40,325 bases of DNA from Phycisphaerales bacterium (GTDB lineage Bacteria; Planctomycetota; Phycisphaerae; SM23-33; FEN-1343): NCBI GenBank assembly GCA_003171335.1, contig PMYD01000047.1, positions 1 to 40,325 of the forward strand, in the 5' to 3' direction. The notes under the pieces were generated by a model. The model was not told the origin of the DNA. It ran no database searches and saw nothing but the letters and a program-made list of their open reading frames with translations. Shown in pieces: positions 32,357 through 40,325 of the stretch. The translations under genes and the position numbers were made by a program. The first letter of the stretch is position 1. Each line of letters begins with the position of its first letter.

Positions 32357-33247
32357 ATGAGCGAGAAGCCAACCGCTGGCGGTCTGGATGTGAAACCGTA
32401 CAGCCGGCCGTTGCGCGCGGATTTCCTGGCCGTCGCCAACGACTACCTGGCCGGCTGGCCCTACACGCGGTCGCTGGATGACCTGCTGCTGGACCGCTGG
32501 GAATCGCTGCCGATCTTCCAGGGCGAGCACATCCTGCTGGCCTATCGCGACGGCCTGCCCGTAGCCCTGCTGCACGGCCAGTTGCCCGAGGGCGATGCCG
32601 CCTGCGCGCATCTGGTGGCGATGCGCGCTGGCCAAGCCCCCGCCGCCGCCGAGCTTCTGCGGCAATTCGGCGAAACGGCCCGCGCTGCCGGCCGGAAAAA
32701 GCTGGGGGGCCCGCAGTTCGCTTCCAACAAGTTCTATGGCGGGTACATCCTGGGCTGCGAACCCTTCCATCCGCATTGGGCGGCCGACGGCACCGCGGCC
32801 TTTGTCCGGGCGGGCTTTCGCATCGGCCTGGCTGGTGTGATTCTGGTCCGCGAGCCGGAGCTGCCCATCCCGGAAGAGCCCGATGCGGCCGGCTACGAAA
32901 TCCGACCCATGGACGCCGCACCGGAATTCGCCGCCCGGACGTTCGCTTACAACGCCTTTTTCGAGGGAAAAGAGATCGGCCACTGCCGCGCCCGGCAGTT
33001 CGACCACCTGCGCGATCCGGCCGGAAGACCCCTGGCCCAGATCGGCCACGTGGGCACCGACCCGGGCCATCGCGGCAAGGGCCTGGCCCGCCGCATGGTG
33101 GCTTCCTGCCTGCGCCGCCTCAGGGAGATGGGCGCCGGCCAGGTCCTTATCGCCACCAGCTTTGATAACGCCCCCGCCCTGGCCTCCTACGAGCGGGCGG
33201 GGTTTGAACGCAGGTACAACATCAATGAATGGTCGCGGATGTTTTAG
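32357..33247 (+). CDS. GNAT-family acetyltransferase
   Basis: A 296-residue protein, about twice the usual GNAT length. The C-terminal half (about 160-296) is a standard GNAT domain with the acetyl-CoA motif VGTDPGHRGKGLARRMV and the end LIATSFDNAPALASYERAGFER. The N-terminal half (PYSRPLRADFLAVANDYLAGWP ... ELLRQFGETARAAG) looks like a degenerate GNAT copy, since it lacks the GxGxG/A loop. The ATG at 32357 (AGGGG just upstream) fits better than the GTG at 32351. The substrate is unknown. The amidohydrolase gene follows after 30 bp. Confidence 0.9.
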   Translation: MSEKPTAGGLDVKPYSRPLRADFLAVANDYLAGWPYTRSLDDLLLDRWESLPIFQGEHILLAYRDGLPVALLHGQLPEGDAACAHLVAMRAGQAPAAAELLRQFGETARAAGRKKLGGPQFASNKFYGGYILGCEPFHPHWAADGTAAFVRAGFRIGLAGVILVREPELPIPEEPDAAGYEIRPMDAAPEFAARTFAYNAFFEGKEIGHCRARQFDHLRDPAGRPLAQIGHVGTDPGHRGKGLARRMVASCLRRLREMGAGQVLIATSFDNAPALASYERAGFERRYNINEWSRMF

Positions 33248-33277
33248 TAGCCTGGCCCGCGGCCGCGGTGAAAGATC

Positions 33278-34120
33278 ATGCAGAACATTCACACGCACGT
33301 GTTCGATCAGCGGCTGCACATGCAGCCCGAAACGGTCGCCGAGACCGATTTGTCGCGCGGGAGGCCGCTGGATCTGACGGTGAAGTTCGAAACCTTCATG
33401 CGCGACATGGAGCCGTTCGACAAGGTCGTCATCTTCGGCCTCAAGGCGCGGCGGACCGGCTACTGGGTGGAGGACCAGTTCGTCGCCGACTTCGCCGCCC
33501 GCGCGCCCCAAAAACTCATCGGCTTTGCCTCGTGCGATCCGACGCAGCCGGCCTACATGGATGAGCTGGTTCACGCCCTGGACAACCTGAAGCTGCGCGG
33601 CGTGAAGATGGGCCCGACCTACGCCGGCTTTGACCCGCGCGACCAGCGCTGCCGGCCGGTGTACGATCTGTGCCAGGCCCGCGGCCTGCCCATCATCTTC
33701 CACGCTGGTACAACCTTTAACCGCCTGGCCATCCTGAAGCACACGCGGCCCTTGCTGTGGGATGAGCTGGCGATGGACTACCCCGAGCTGCGCATGGTGC
33801 TGGCGCACCTGGGCCACCCGTTCCAGGAGGAGTGCATCGGCGTCATCCGCAAGCATCCCCACGTGTACGCCGACATCGCGGCGCTCTACTATCGCCCGTG
33901 GCAGTTTTATAACATGCTCATGCTGGCCCAGGAGTACCGCGTGATGCACAAGCTGCTCTTCGGCACGGATTACCCCTTCGCCGGCGCGGCCGAGAGCCTC
34001 GAAGGCGTGCGCGGCGTCAATCGCATCACGGGCGCCAGCGGCCTGCCGCAGGTGTCGGCCGAGGCCGTCGAGGCGATTCTGCAGCGCGATGCGCTGTCGC
34101 TGATGCGAGTGCGCGTATGA
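33278..34120 (+). CDS. Amidohydrolase 2 family metal-dependent hydrolase
   Basis: A 280-residue TIM-barrel hydrolase of the amidohydrolase_2 (TIM-barrel fold) group, which includes lactonases and decarboxylases. Metal-site motifs are IHTH (residues 4-7), FHAGTTF, VLAHLGHP and FGTDYPF, in the family order. In this setting a sugar lactonase role is the most sensible guess. The ATG at 33278 has GAAAG close by. It is followed after 28 bp by the 122-bp MITE-like element that separates it from the dehydrogenase gene. Confidence 0.9.
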   Translation: MQNIHTHVFDQRLHMQPETVAETDLSRGRPLDLTVKFETFMRDMEPFDKVVIFGLKARRTGYWVEDQFVADFAARAPQKLIGFASCDPTQPAYMDELVHALDNLKLRGVKMGPTYAGFDPRDQRCRPVYDLCQARGLPIIFHAGTTFNRLAILKHTRPLLWDELAMDYPELRMVLAHLGHPFQEECIGVIRKHPHVYADIAALYYRPWQFYNMLMLAQEYRVMHKLLFGTDYPFAGAAESLEGVRGVNRITGASGLPQVSAEAVEAILQRDALSLMRVRV

Positions 34121-34148
34121 CGACCGAACAGTCATTGGCCCTGGTCTT

Positions 34149-34270
34149 GGTGCCACGGCTGTCCGCAGCCGTGCGCGCGATGGGCCACAATGCAGGAGGT
34201 CCGGTGGAAACCAGGCAGACCGCTGCCATGCCGCCTCGCACAGCGCACGGCTGCGGACAGCCGTGGCACC
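34149..34270. repeat. 122-bp element with perfect 28-bp inverted ends
   Basis: The ends at 34149-34176 and 34243-34270 are perfect reverse complements (first bases GGTGCCACGGCTGTCC). The 66-bp middle has no repeat. It lies between the amidohydrolase and dehydrogenase genes and contributes the apparent upstream codons of the latter. MITE-like or terminator-like. Confidence 0.9.
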
Positions 34271-34298
34271 GATGTGCGTGTCCGTGGAGAATTGCGCC

Positions 34299-35327
34299 TT
34301 GAAAGCACTACAACTTACCAAACCCGGACAGCTTGACCTGATCGAGGCCCCCCCGCCATCGCTGCCGGCCGGGCACCTGCTGGTACGGACGGCCGTGGCG
34401 GTCATCTGCACCTCGGACCTGGCGGACATTCGCGAGAACCCGTTCGGCATCCGCCTGCCGCAGATCATCGGCCACGAGGGCGCCGGCGTCGTCGAGGCCG
34501 CCGGCGACGGCGTGAAGGATTTCGCCCCCGGCGACCGCATCGCCGCCCACCCGGTTCATCCCTGCCGGCAGTGCCCCGAGTGCCGTAGCGGCGTGGGCCA
34601 CCTGTGCCGCAACATGTGGCACCTGGGCATCAACATGTCCGGCACGTTCGCGGAATTCTTCGTGGTCCGCGCGGACCGCGCCCGTAAGGTCGGCGATATG
34701 CCGCTGGGCCTGGCGGCCTTGGCCGAGCCGGTGTGCGTCTGCCTGGAGGCGCTGGCCCAGGCGCGGCTCGCGGCGGGCGGGAGGTTGCTCATCATCGGCG
34801 ATGGGCCCTTTGGCGCGATGCTGGCCAACCTGGCACCCGAATTCAAACCCGCCGAGGTGGTCATCGCCGGCCATCACGACTTCCGCATGGGTTTCGCCCC
34901 GCCCGCGACCACGAAAGTGAACCTGAAGACCGCCGGTGCGGACGCCTTGAAAAAACTCGCCGGCCCGCTGGGCTTCGATGCGGCCATCCTGGCCGTCGGC
35001 TCGGCCAAGGCGGTGGCCACGTGCATCGAACTCTTGCGGCCCAAGGGCCGGCTGGTGATCTTCTCGGCGATTCCGGGCCTGTCCAGCGTGGACCTCTTCC
35101 GCGTGCACGTCCGCGAGCTGGAGCTGATCGGCGCGTGCAACGACCAGGAGCGATTCGACGAGGCCCTGTCGCACCTGCGGCAGCCGGCCGGCCGCGACCT
35201 GGGCCGGCTCATCACACACGGGCTGCCGCTGGAGCAATATCGCCAGGCCATCGAGCTGGCCGACCGCGGCCGCGAGACCGCCATGAAGGTCGCCTTCGAG
35301 CTGAAAGCGGGAGAGCTGCCCAGATGA
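34299..35327 (+). CDS. Zinc-dependent medium-chain alcohol/polyol dehydrogenase
   Basis: A 342-residue MDR dehydrogenase. The catalytic zinc ligands are Cys37 (VICTSD) and His59-Glu60 (GHEGAG); the structural zinc is held by Cys89, Cys92, Cys95 and Cys103 (CRQCPECRSGVGHLC). The Rossmann motif is IIGDGPFG. Such enzymes oxidise sugars or polyols with NAD(P)+. The most likely start is the TTG at 34299, with GGAGA upstream, because the longer frame from 34263 lies in the inverted-repeat element. Its stop overlaps the next ATG (ATGA), so the dehydratase is coupled to it. Confidence 0.92.
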   Translation: MKALQLTKPGQLDLIEAPPPSLPAGHLLVRTAVAVICTSDLADIRENPFGIRLPQIIGHEGAGVVEAAGDGVKDFAPGDRIAAHPVHPCRQCPECRSGVGHLCRNMWHLGINMSGTFAEFFVVRADRARKVGDMPLGLAALAEPVCVCLEALAQARLAAGGRLLIIGDGPFGAMLANLAPEFKPAEVVIAGHHDFRMGFAPPATTKVNLKTAGADALKKLAGPLGFDAAILAVGSAKAVATCIELLRPKGRLVIFSAIPGLSSVDLFRVHVRELELIGACNDQERFDEALSHLRQPAGRDLGRLITHGLPLEQYRQAIELADRGRETAMKVAFELKAGELPR

Positions 35328-36493
35328 AAATCACCGATGTACAGGCCATCGTGCTGGATACCGGCAAGGACTACTCCGACTGGCGGGGTGCCGCCGAAGC
35401 GCACGGCGTGCGCTTCGTGTGCCTGCTGAGAATCTCCACCGATGAGGGCATCGACGGCTGGTCGGATATCGAAACGCAGCCGCACGTCGGCAAGGCCATC
35501 GTCGAGGCGCCATCCGGCGGGCAGATCGGCTTTGAATCGCTGCGGGCCGCACTGGTGGGCGAGGACCCCTTCCAGCGCGAGCGGCTGTGGCAGAAGATGT
35601 ACCGTTGCCTGGCGTATTACGGCCGCCAGGGCGCCGGCATGCAGATGATCAGCGGGGCCGACATCGCCCTGTGGGATATCGCCGGCAAGGCCACGGGTCA
35701 GCCCATCTGGCAGCTCTTAGGGGCAAAGTACCGCTCGCGCGTGCGGGCGTACGCCTCGACCATCTTCCGCCCCACGGCCGACGACATGAAGCGGGCCGTG
35801 GAAGGCTACCTTCAGCAGGGTTTTGGCGCGATCAAGTTCGGCTGGGGCGCGTTCGGCTACGATTTGGCGCGAGATGCGGCCCTGGTTAAGGCGGCCCGCC
35901 AGGCGGCCGGCGACAACGTCGAACTCATGGTCGATGGCGGCTGGTATGGCACGACATACGAGGACCCGTTCAAAGCCCGTGCGCTCAAAGACTGGCGGCG
36001 GCTGCTCGAGGTGCTGGAAGACTGCCGCATCTTCTGGCTGGAGGATTTCCTCCACCCGGAAAACATTGAGGGCTACGCCGAGATCGCCGACTCCGCCCGC
36101 ACCGTCCGCATCGCCGCCGGCGAGCAGGCGGCGGGCTTCGACGAGTTCGAGCGGCTGGCGCGCCTGGGCCGCGTGGATGTGCTCCAGCCGGACCTCTCCC
36201 GCTGCGGCGGCCTGACCATCGGCCGCCAGATCGCCGACCTGGCCACGCGCATGCAGATCGACTGCGCGCCCCACGCCTGGCTCACGGACCTGTTGAAGGC
36301 CGCGTCCATGCACCTCAACGCCTACCTCATGAACTCGCTGTACCTGGAATACAACGTTTCCTCCGCCTCGCTCCTGAACACGCTGTGCAAAGAGCCGATC
36401 GCGATGAAGGATGGATACATTCCCGTGCCGGATGGGCCGGGGCTGGGCGTGGAGGTGGATTTGAAGGTGATGGAGAAGTTCCGCGTGGCCTAG
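35324..36493 (+). CDS. Enolase-superfamily sugar-acid dehydratase (mandelate racemase type)
   Basis: A 389-residue protein of the mandelate racemase/muconate lactonizing group. The visible active-site set is Lys171 (IKFGWG), metal ligands Asp204 (VDGG), Glu240 (WLEDF) and Glu267 (AAGEQ), with Asp290 (QPD) and His317 (CAPHAW) as the general acid-base pair. This is the layout of sugar-acid dehydratases that make 2-keto-3-deoxy acids. The exact sugar acid cannot be read. The ATG at 35324 overlaps the dehydrogenase stop by 4 bp, with GGGAGAG upstream. Confidence 0.93.
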   Translation: MKITDVQAIVLDTGKDYSDWRGAAEAHGVRFVCLLRISTDEGIDGWSDIETQPHVGKAIVEAPSGGQIGFESLRAALVGEDPFQRERLWQKMYRCLAYYGRQGAGMQMISGADIALWDIAGKATGQPIWQLLGAKYRSRVRAYASTIFRPTADDMKRAVEGYLQQGFGAIKFGWGAFGYDLARDAALVKAARQAAGDNVELMVDGGWYGTTYEDPFKARALKDWRRLLEVLEDCRIFWLEDFLHPENIEGYAEIADSARTVRIAAGEQAAGFDEFERLARLGRVDVLQPDLSRCGGLTIGRQIADLATRMQIDCAPHAWLTDLLKAASMHLNAYLMNSLYLEYNVSSASLLNTLCKEPIAMKDGYIPVPDGPGLGVEVDLKVMEKFRVA

Positions 36494-36776
36494 GCCCGAA
36501 GGGCCGAAAGTCTTCTAGCCGGGGGCGTAAGCCCCCGGACAGGAATCGAAGTGGAATAAGCCCCGAAGGGGCGAAAGGCCCTTAGCCGGGGGCGAAAGCC
36601 CCCGGAAAAGAAGTCGCTGTGGAGAAAGCCCCGAAGGGGCGAAAGGCGGGATTTCGGCAGATGGCCCATTCCAATCGCCGCTTTCGCCCTTTCAGGGCTG
36701 TAATATCTGGCATTGCCAGCCGGGGGCTTACGCCCCCGGCTAAGGTCTTCCGGCCCTTCGGGCCTGAAAGCCGGGT
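36494..36776. repeat. Compound GGGGGCGTAAGCCCCC / CCCGAAGGGG repeat block
   Basis: Several hairpins of two kinds: AGCCGGGGGCGTAAGCCCCCGG (three copies, the last inverted; arms CCGGGGGC/GCCCCCGG) and CCCCGAAGGGGCGAAAG (two full copies plus partial ones at each end). The block fills the space between the dehydratase stop and the hydrolase start. No gene is seen inside. Confidence 0.85.
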
Positions 36777-36796
36777 CAAACAATCTTGAGAAGACA

Positions 36797-37573
36797 ATGA
36801 AACAAGACCCGATGCAGACTATCCTCAACCACCCGCTTGCCGTCGACCAGGCCTGCCTGTGGTTTCTCGGCCAGGCCGGATTCATCATCCGCGGCGGGCG
36901 CACCAGCGTGGTGATTGATCCGTATTTGAGCGATTCCGTCGGCAAGACGGCGCCGGCGTTCTCGCGGGCCAAACCCGTGCCGCTGGACCCCTCGACGATG
37001 AAGGTCGATGTGTTCATCATCACGCACGACCACCTCGACCACCTCGACCCCGAGACCATCAAGGCCTACCCGCACGCCGCGACCACGCAGTTCATCGCCC
37101 CGCGCCTGGCGTGCCGGCATCTGCGGGAGCTGGGGCTGCCGCCGCAGAACATCCACCGCGTCGATTCGGGCGAGAGCCTCGAACTGGCCGATGTGAGAAT
37201 CACCGGCGTGTACGCCGTGCCCACCGAGCCCGGCGCGATCGACACCACCGGCTACCTGCTCCAGTTCGCCAACGGCCGCAGCGTGTATCACTCCTCCGAC
37301 ACGGCCTATTCCGACCTGCTGCTGGCGGCGGCGCCGCACGCCGAGGTGCTTCTGACTGTAATCAACGGCAACTGGGGCAACCTCACGCCGCAGCAGGCGG
37401 TCACGCTCGCCCAGCACGTGCGGCCGCGGGCGGCCATTCCCATGCATTACGACGTCATGGCGCTGAACAGCCAGAACCCGCAGACGTTCGCGTACTTCGC
37501 CCACGAAGCCATGCCGGACCTGGATGTGCCAATATTGCCCTATCTCAAACCCTTCTGCTGGTCCGCGGAGTGA
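36797..37573 (+). CDS. UlaG-like metallo-beta-lactamase fold hydrolase
   Basis: A 258-residue MBL-fold protein with HDHLDH at residues 77-82 (HxHxDH), SSDTAYSD near 180 and the late histidine motif PMHYDVM near 225. The fold and length match the UlaG group (L-ascorbate-6-phosphate lactonase and relatives), so a lactone or ester substrate is plausible. The ATG at 36797 has GAGAAG nearby; earlier in-frame codons lie in the repeat block. It is 3 bp from the RraA-like gene, a clear two-gene unit. Confidence 0.9.
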   Translation: MKQDPMQTILNHPLAVDQACLWFLGQAGFIIRGGRTSVVIDPYLSDSVGKTAPAFSRAKPVPLDPSTMKVDVFIITHDHLDHLDPETIKAYPHAATTQFIAPRLACRHLRELGLPPQNIHRVDSGESLELADVRITGVYAVPTEPGAIDTTGYLLQFANGRSVYHSSDTAYSDLLLAAAPHAEVLLTVINGNWGNLTPQQAVTLAQHVRPRAAIPMHYDVMALNSQNPQTFAYFAHEAMPDLDVPILPYLKPFCWSAE

Positions 37574-37576
37574 CCC

Positions 37577-38251
37577 ATGTTCGACAGCGATGCAGAAATC
37601 TTCGACTTCGTGCGTTCCCACCTGTACGTGCCGGCGGTGTGCGACATCCTCGACACGCTGGGCTTTCGCCAGCAGGCGATGCACCAGCGGATCCGCCCGC
37701 TGCTGCCGGACATCCGCCGCTGCGGCTTTGTCGGCCGCGCCCGCACCTTCCGCTGGATGGACACCGACTACGTCGAGCCGGCTGACCCCTACGGCCTGGA
37801 GATCGAGGCCATGGACTCGCTCAAGGGCGGCGATGTGGCCGTCCACTCCACCGACCCGGGCGGCACGAACGCCCCGTGGGGCGAGTTGATGTCCACCATC
37901 GCCAAGCGCAACGGGGCCGTCGGCTGCGTGGTCGATAGCCAGATCCGCGACTGCGTGCGGATCATCGACATGGGCTTCCCGGTCTACTACGCGGGCATCC
38001 GGCCGCTGGATTCCATGGGCCGCGCCCGCGTTATGGCGTTCGATGTGCCCATCCGCTGCGGCGATGTGCTGGTGCGCGCGGGCGAGCTGGTTTTCGCCGA
38101 TTTCGACGGCGTGGTGGTCGTGCCGCGCGAGGTGGAAAAGGATGTGCTCCGCCTGGCCCAGGAAAAGGCCGGCAAGGAGAACCAGGCCCGAAAAGACCTG
38201 CTGGCGGGAAAGACGCTGCGTCAGGTTTTCGAGAAGTACCGGGTGCTGTAG
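37577..38251 (+). CDS. RraA-like / HMG aldolase family protein
   Basis: A 224-residue protein of the RraA/4-hydroxy-4-methyl-2-oxoglutarate aldolase family. Family marks are the N-terminal PAVCDILDTLG, the WGELMS segment at about 101-106 (GEL motif) and VVDSQIRD ending at Arg124-Asp125, the pair that binds the 2-oxoacid and Mg2+. Members perform retro-aldol cleavage or decarboxylation of 2-oxo acids to give pyruvate. Next to a sugar-acid dehydratase and a hydrolase this is more likely an aldolase than an RNase E regulator. It ends the catabolic cluster. Confidence 0.9.
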   Translation: MFDSDAEIFDFVRSHLYVPAVCDILDTLGFRQQAMHQRIRPLLPDIRRCGFVGRARTFRWMDTDYVEPADPYGLEIEAMDSLKGGDVAVHSTDPGGTNAPWGELMSTIAKRNGAVGCVVDSQIRDCVRIIDMGFPVYYAGIRPLDSMGRARVMAFDVPIRCGDVLVRAGELVFADFDGVVVVPREVEKDVLRLAQEKAGKENQARKDLLAGKTLRQVFEKYRVL

Positions 38252-38266
38252 CCTCTGTCACATATC

Positions 38267-38369
38267 AGGTGATGGGTGCTGTGGTTTGCGAAGGTCGCTT
38301 CTGCGACCGAAGCAACCACGTGTGCCGACGGCGTGGTTGCTGCGCTGCGCTTCGCAAACCACGGCACCC
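38267..38369. repeat. TGTGGTTTGCGAAG inverted-repeat element
   Basis: Outer arms TGTGGTTTGCGAAG and CTTCGCAAACCAC, inner arms AGCAACCACG and CGTGGTTGCT, and a small hairpin TCGCTTCTGCGA in the left arm. It lies just after the last gene of the catabolic cluster. Confidence 0.85.
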
Positions 38370-38655
38370 AAGCAGGTCTGGACGGCCGGGGGCAACAACC
38401 GGAAATAATGGGTGGCCCGGAATTGACGTAAGTGCCACTTTTGCGCGGCCCAACGACCTTCTGAAACCATTCGGATTTTTCCGGTTTCGAGCCCGGATTT
38501 TTCCGATTTGTTCCGTGTGTAAACGGCAAATCGGAAGGAATTGAAAGTTTTTTTGAACAAGTGCGCATCGCGAGTGGCGGTTTCGTGTGTGTCCTTATAA
38601 GGAGGGCCGCTTTTTTTGCCCGATGCACTTACGTTGCGCTCATCGCATCGCCCGG
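38370..38655. other. Gene-free spacer between convergent genes
   Basis: I see no gene. It contains repeated CGGATTTTTCCG-type pieces (38470-38505), a T7 run at 38549-38555, a perfect palindrome TCCTTATAAGGA (38592-38603) and a second T7 run at 38610-38616. The last two could act in termination of plus-strand transcripts. Confidence 0.35.
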
Positions 38656-40221
38656 TCACTCTTGCCTCACCGCCTCCCAGCCGCCGCCGAGGGCTTTGTA
38701 GAGCGTTACCACATCGGTGGATAGGGCGCTTTGGCTGCGGACCTGGGCATCCTGGGCGATGAAGAGCGAGCGCTGGGCATCGAGCACGTTGAGGAAGTCG
38801 GTCCGCCCCTGGTCGAAGAGCAGCTTGGCCAGGGCCAGGGTCTTTTCATTGGCGGCCACGGCGTCGGCGAGCTTTTGCAGATGCTCCTGCTCGTTGGCGT
38901 AGGCCACCAGGGCATCTTCAACATCCTTCAGGGCCGTCAGCACCGCCTGCTCGTAGGCGCTGGCCGCCTGCTCCTGGATGGCCGTGTGCAGGCGGATATT
39001 GGCCCGCAGCGCCCCGCCCTGGAAGATCGGCACGCTCACCTGCGGCGAGGCGGACCAGGCGATGCTGTTGCTGCTGAACAGGTTGTGCAGGTGCGTGCTC
39101 TGCCAGCCGAAGTTGCCCATCAGCGAGAAGCTGGGGTAAAGCTGCGCCACGGCCACGCCGATCTGGGCCGTCGCCGAGGCGAGCTGGCGCTCCGCCCGGC
39201 GGACATCGGCCCGCTGGTTGAGCAGGTCGGAGGGCAGGCCCAGCGGAATCTCCGGCGGCGCGGCCGGAATGGGCGAGGTCGGCGCCAGGAGTTCGACCAG
39301 CGCCATCGGCTCGCGGCCGGTCAGTACGCCCAGCAGGTGAATCGCCTGGCGGGCGGAGGTCTCCAGCGGCTGGATCGTCGATTCCGTCGCGGCCACCTGG
39401 GCGGCGGCCTGGTCCACATCCAGCTCGGTGGCGATGCCGCCGTCCAGGCGAAGCTGCGTCAGGGCAAGCGTCTGGCGCTGGGTTTCGAGGTTCTCCTGGG
39501 CGATGGCGATCTGGCGCTGGAAGCCGCGAAGCTGCACGTAATTGAGCGCCACTTCGCCCAGCAGCGACACGAGCACATCGCGCTGGTCCTCGATGGAAGA
39601 ACCGATATTGGCATCGGCCGCCTCGACGGCGCGGCGGATGCCGCCGAAGACGTCGAGCTCCCACGAGGCGTCAAAGCCGGCCTGGAACAGGTTGAAATTG
39701 GGCGAACTGCCACGTCCGCTGCCGCCGGTTGCGCCGCCGGCCGCGCCGCCGCCGGTCGCGCCGCTGGGATTGGTCGCCGCCACGGCGCTGGCGCCCAAAC
39801 CGTTCTTGCTGAAGCGCAGGTGCTCGTACGAGGCCGTCGCCGCCGCCGCCGGGTAGAGATTGGCGGCCACGATCTGCCGCTCGAAACGGGCCTGGCGGAT
39901 GTGGGCCTGGGCCTGGCGCAACATCAGGTTGCCGGCGATGGACTGACCGATCAACTGGTCCAGCACGGGATCGTGGAACTGCTTCCACCAGTCGGCCAGT
40001 TCGGCCGGCTGCATGGTCCCCCGCCAGGCAGGCTGGCTGGTTTGGCCCGTGGCCGCCCCGCCGGCAAGTCGCGAGGTCGGCTGCGAGGAAATCGTCGGCC
40101 CCGCCTCGCCCCACGCCGCCGGCATCGTCGTGGCCGGCGGCTTGTAGTTGGGGCCGACCTTGCAGCCCGAAAGAGGAGCAAGGATGAGCTGTATAAAGGC
40201 CAGGATTAGCACCAAGGTCAT
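38656..40221 (-). CDS. NodT/OprM-type outer-membrane efflux lipoprotein
   Basis: A 521-residue TolC-family channel of an RND-type efflux pump. The signal peptide ends in a lipobox, LAPLSGC (Cys20), followed by KVGPNYKPP, the usual start of NodT proteins. Two OEP repeats with long helices are seen: about 75-290 and 310-510, with LNQRADVRRAERQL and the end VLDAQRSLFIAQDAQVRSQSALSTDVVTLYKALGGGW, typical of the family. A Gly/Ala-rich insert (about 155-175, GGAAGGATGGSGRG) lies in the first half. The ATG at 40221 lacks a strong ribosome-binding site. No pump or adaptor gene lies in the window; they may lie beyond the right edge or downstream elsewhere. Confidence 0.95.
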   Translation of the reverse strand: MTLVLILAFIQLILAPLSGCKVGPNYKPPATTMPAAWGEAGPTISSQPTSRLAGGAATGQTSQPAWRGTMQPAELADWWKQFHDPVLDQLIGQSIAGNLMLRQAQAHIRQARFERQIVAANLYPAAAATASYEHLRFSKNGLGASAVAATNPSGATGGGAAGGATGGSGRGSSPNFNLFQAGFDASWELDVFGGIRRAVEAADANIGSSIEDQRDVLVSLLGEVALNYVQLRGFQRQIAIAQENLETQRQTLALTQLRLDGGIATELDVDQAAAQVAATESTIQPLETSARQAIHLLGVLTGREPMALVELLAPTSPIPAAPPEIPLGLPSDLLNQRADVRRAERQLASATAQIGVAVAQLYPSFSLMGNFGWQSTHLHNLFSSNSIAWSASPQVSVPIFQGGALRANIRLHTAIQEQAASAYEQAVLTALKDVEDALVAYANEQEHLQKLADAVAANEKTLALAKLLFDQGRTDFLNVLDAQRSLFIAQDAQVRSQSALSTDVVTLYKALGGGWEAVRQE

Positions 40222-40264
40222 GAGACGACGGCAAACGGAAAAGGAATATCGGACAAGCTGCCTG

Positions 40265-40325
40265 AGAACGTGTATGAAAACGTAGCATGGGCGTATCGCC
40301 CATGAGTCCCACGGGCGTCTCGCCC
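40265..40325. mobile_element. Left part of a second AGAACGTGTATGAAAAC MITE, cut by the window edge
   Basis: Starts with the same 17-bp end as the element at 29302, followed by GTAGCATGGGCG. Then CATGGGCGTATCGCCCATG and the first half of a CACGGGCGTCTCGCCC hairpin. The right end lies outside the window. It sits about 45 bp upstream of the efflux lipoprotein start. Confidence 0.8.

Overview
The window is high-GC bacterial chromosome that looks like a member of the Planctomycetota, probably a Phycisphaerae-like lineage known from metagenomes. The reasons are the gene content (an ECF sigma factor with an oversized anti-sigma factor, FG-GAP propeller proteins, a YfhO-type membrane protein, a cluster of sugar-acid enzymes) and the many intergenic palindromic elements of about 20-140 bp, including CACAGGCTTTCAGCCTG and CACGGGCGAGACGCCCGTG types. 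The taxonomic call is inference; no rRNA or ribosomal protein gene is present.

Layout. 1-2133: leader and a CstA carbon-starvation transporter. 2120-8324 (minus): a small PQ-loop-like membrane protein, a cupin, an unknown membrane protein, an HtrA/DegP protease with two PDZ domains, and a large YfhO-like membrane protein that carries an in-frame array of the CACAGGCTTTCAGCCTG repeat. 8883-9889 (minus): three small exported or membrane proteins, two of them apparently paralogous, closed by a clear intrinsic terminator. 10058-10148: tRNA-Ser(GCT) with its own promoter and terminator. 10367-14620 (minus): a compact envelope-glycan operon of GT2-DUF2062, a GT39-like glycosyltransferase and a PIG-L deacetylase. 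14860-15792: lipoyl synthase. 15793-16518: an AT-richer, gene-poor segment with nested inverted repeats and a possible structured RNA. 16519-19137 (minus): an FG-GAP/VCBS propeller protein. 19470-23149 (plus): a second trypsin-like protease, an unknown exported protein, and an unknown gene with lower GC. 23162-24178 (minus): NnrE and thioredoxin. 24270-28423 (minus): ECF sigma factor plus a 1174-residue anti-sigma-like protein. 28424-29612: repeat-rich spacer. 29613-38251 (plus): eight catabolic genes. 38656-40221 (minus): an outer-membrane efflux lipoprotein of the NodT/OprM type.

How the genes may work together. The plus-strand cluster from 29613 to 38251 (glycosidase-like protein, PIG-L deacetylase, GNAT acetyltransferase, amidohydrolase, zinc alcohol dehydrogenase, enolase-superfamily dehydratase, UlaG-like metallo-hydrolase, RraA-like aldolase) has the parts for a non-phosphorylative sugar or sugar-acid route: release or deacetylation, oxidation to a lactone, ring opening, dehydration and retro-aldol cleavage. 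This is the best candidate for an undescribed system. The sigma/anti-sigma pair is likely an envelope-signal module with an unusual Pro/Ala-rich periplasmic arm. Palindromic elements sit at several transcription-unit borders of the catabolic cluster and could shape 3' ends or RNA stability. Two genes (67-aa protein, lipA) have TATAAT directly before the start codon, and the sigma gene has an ECF-like promoter there, which suggests leaderless or near-leaderless transcripts.
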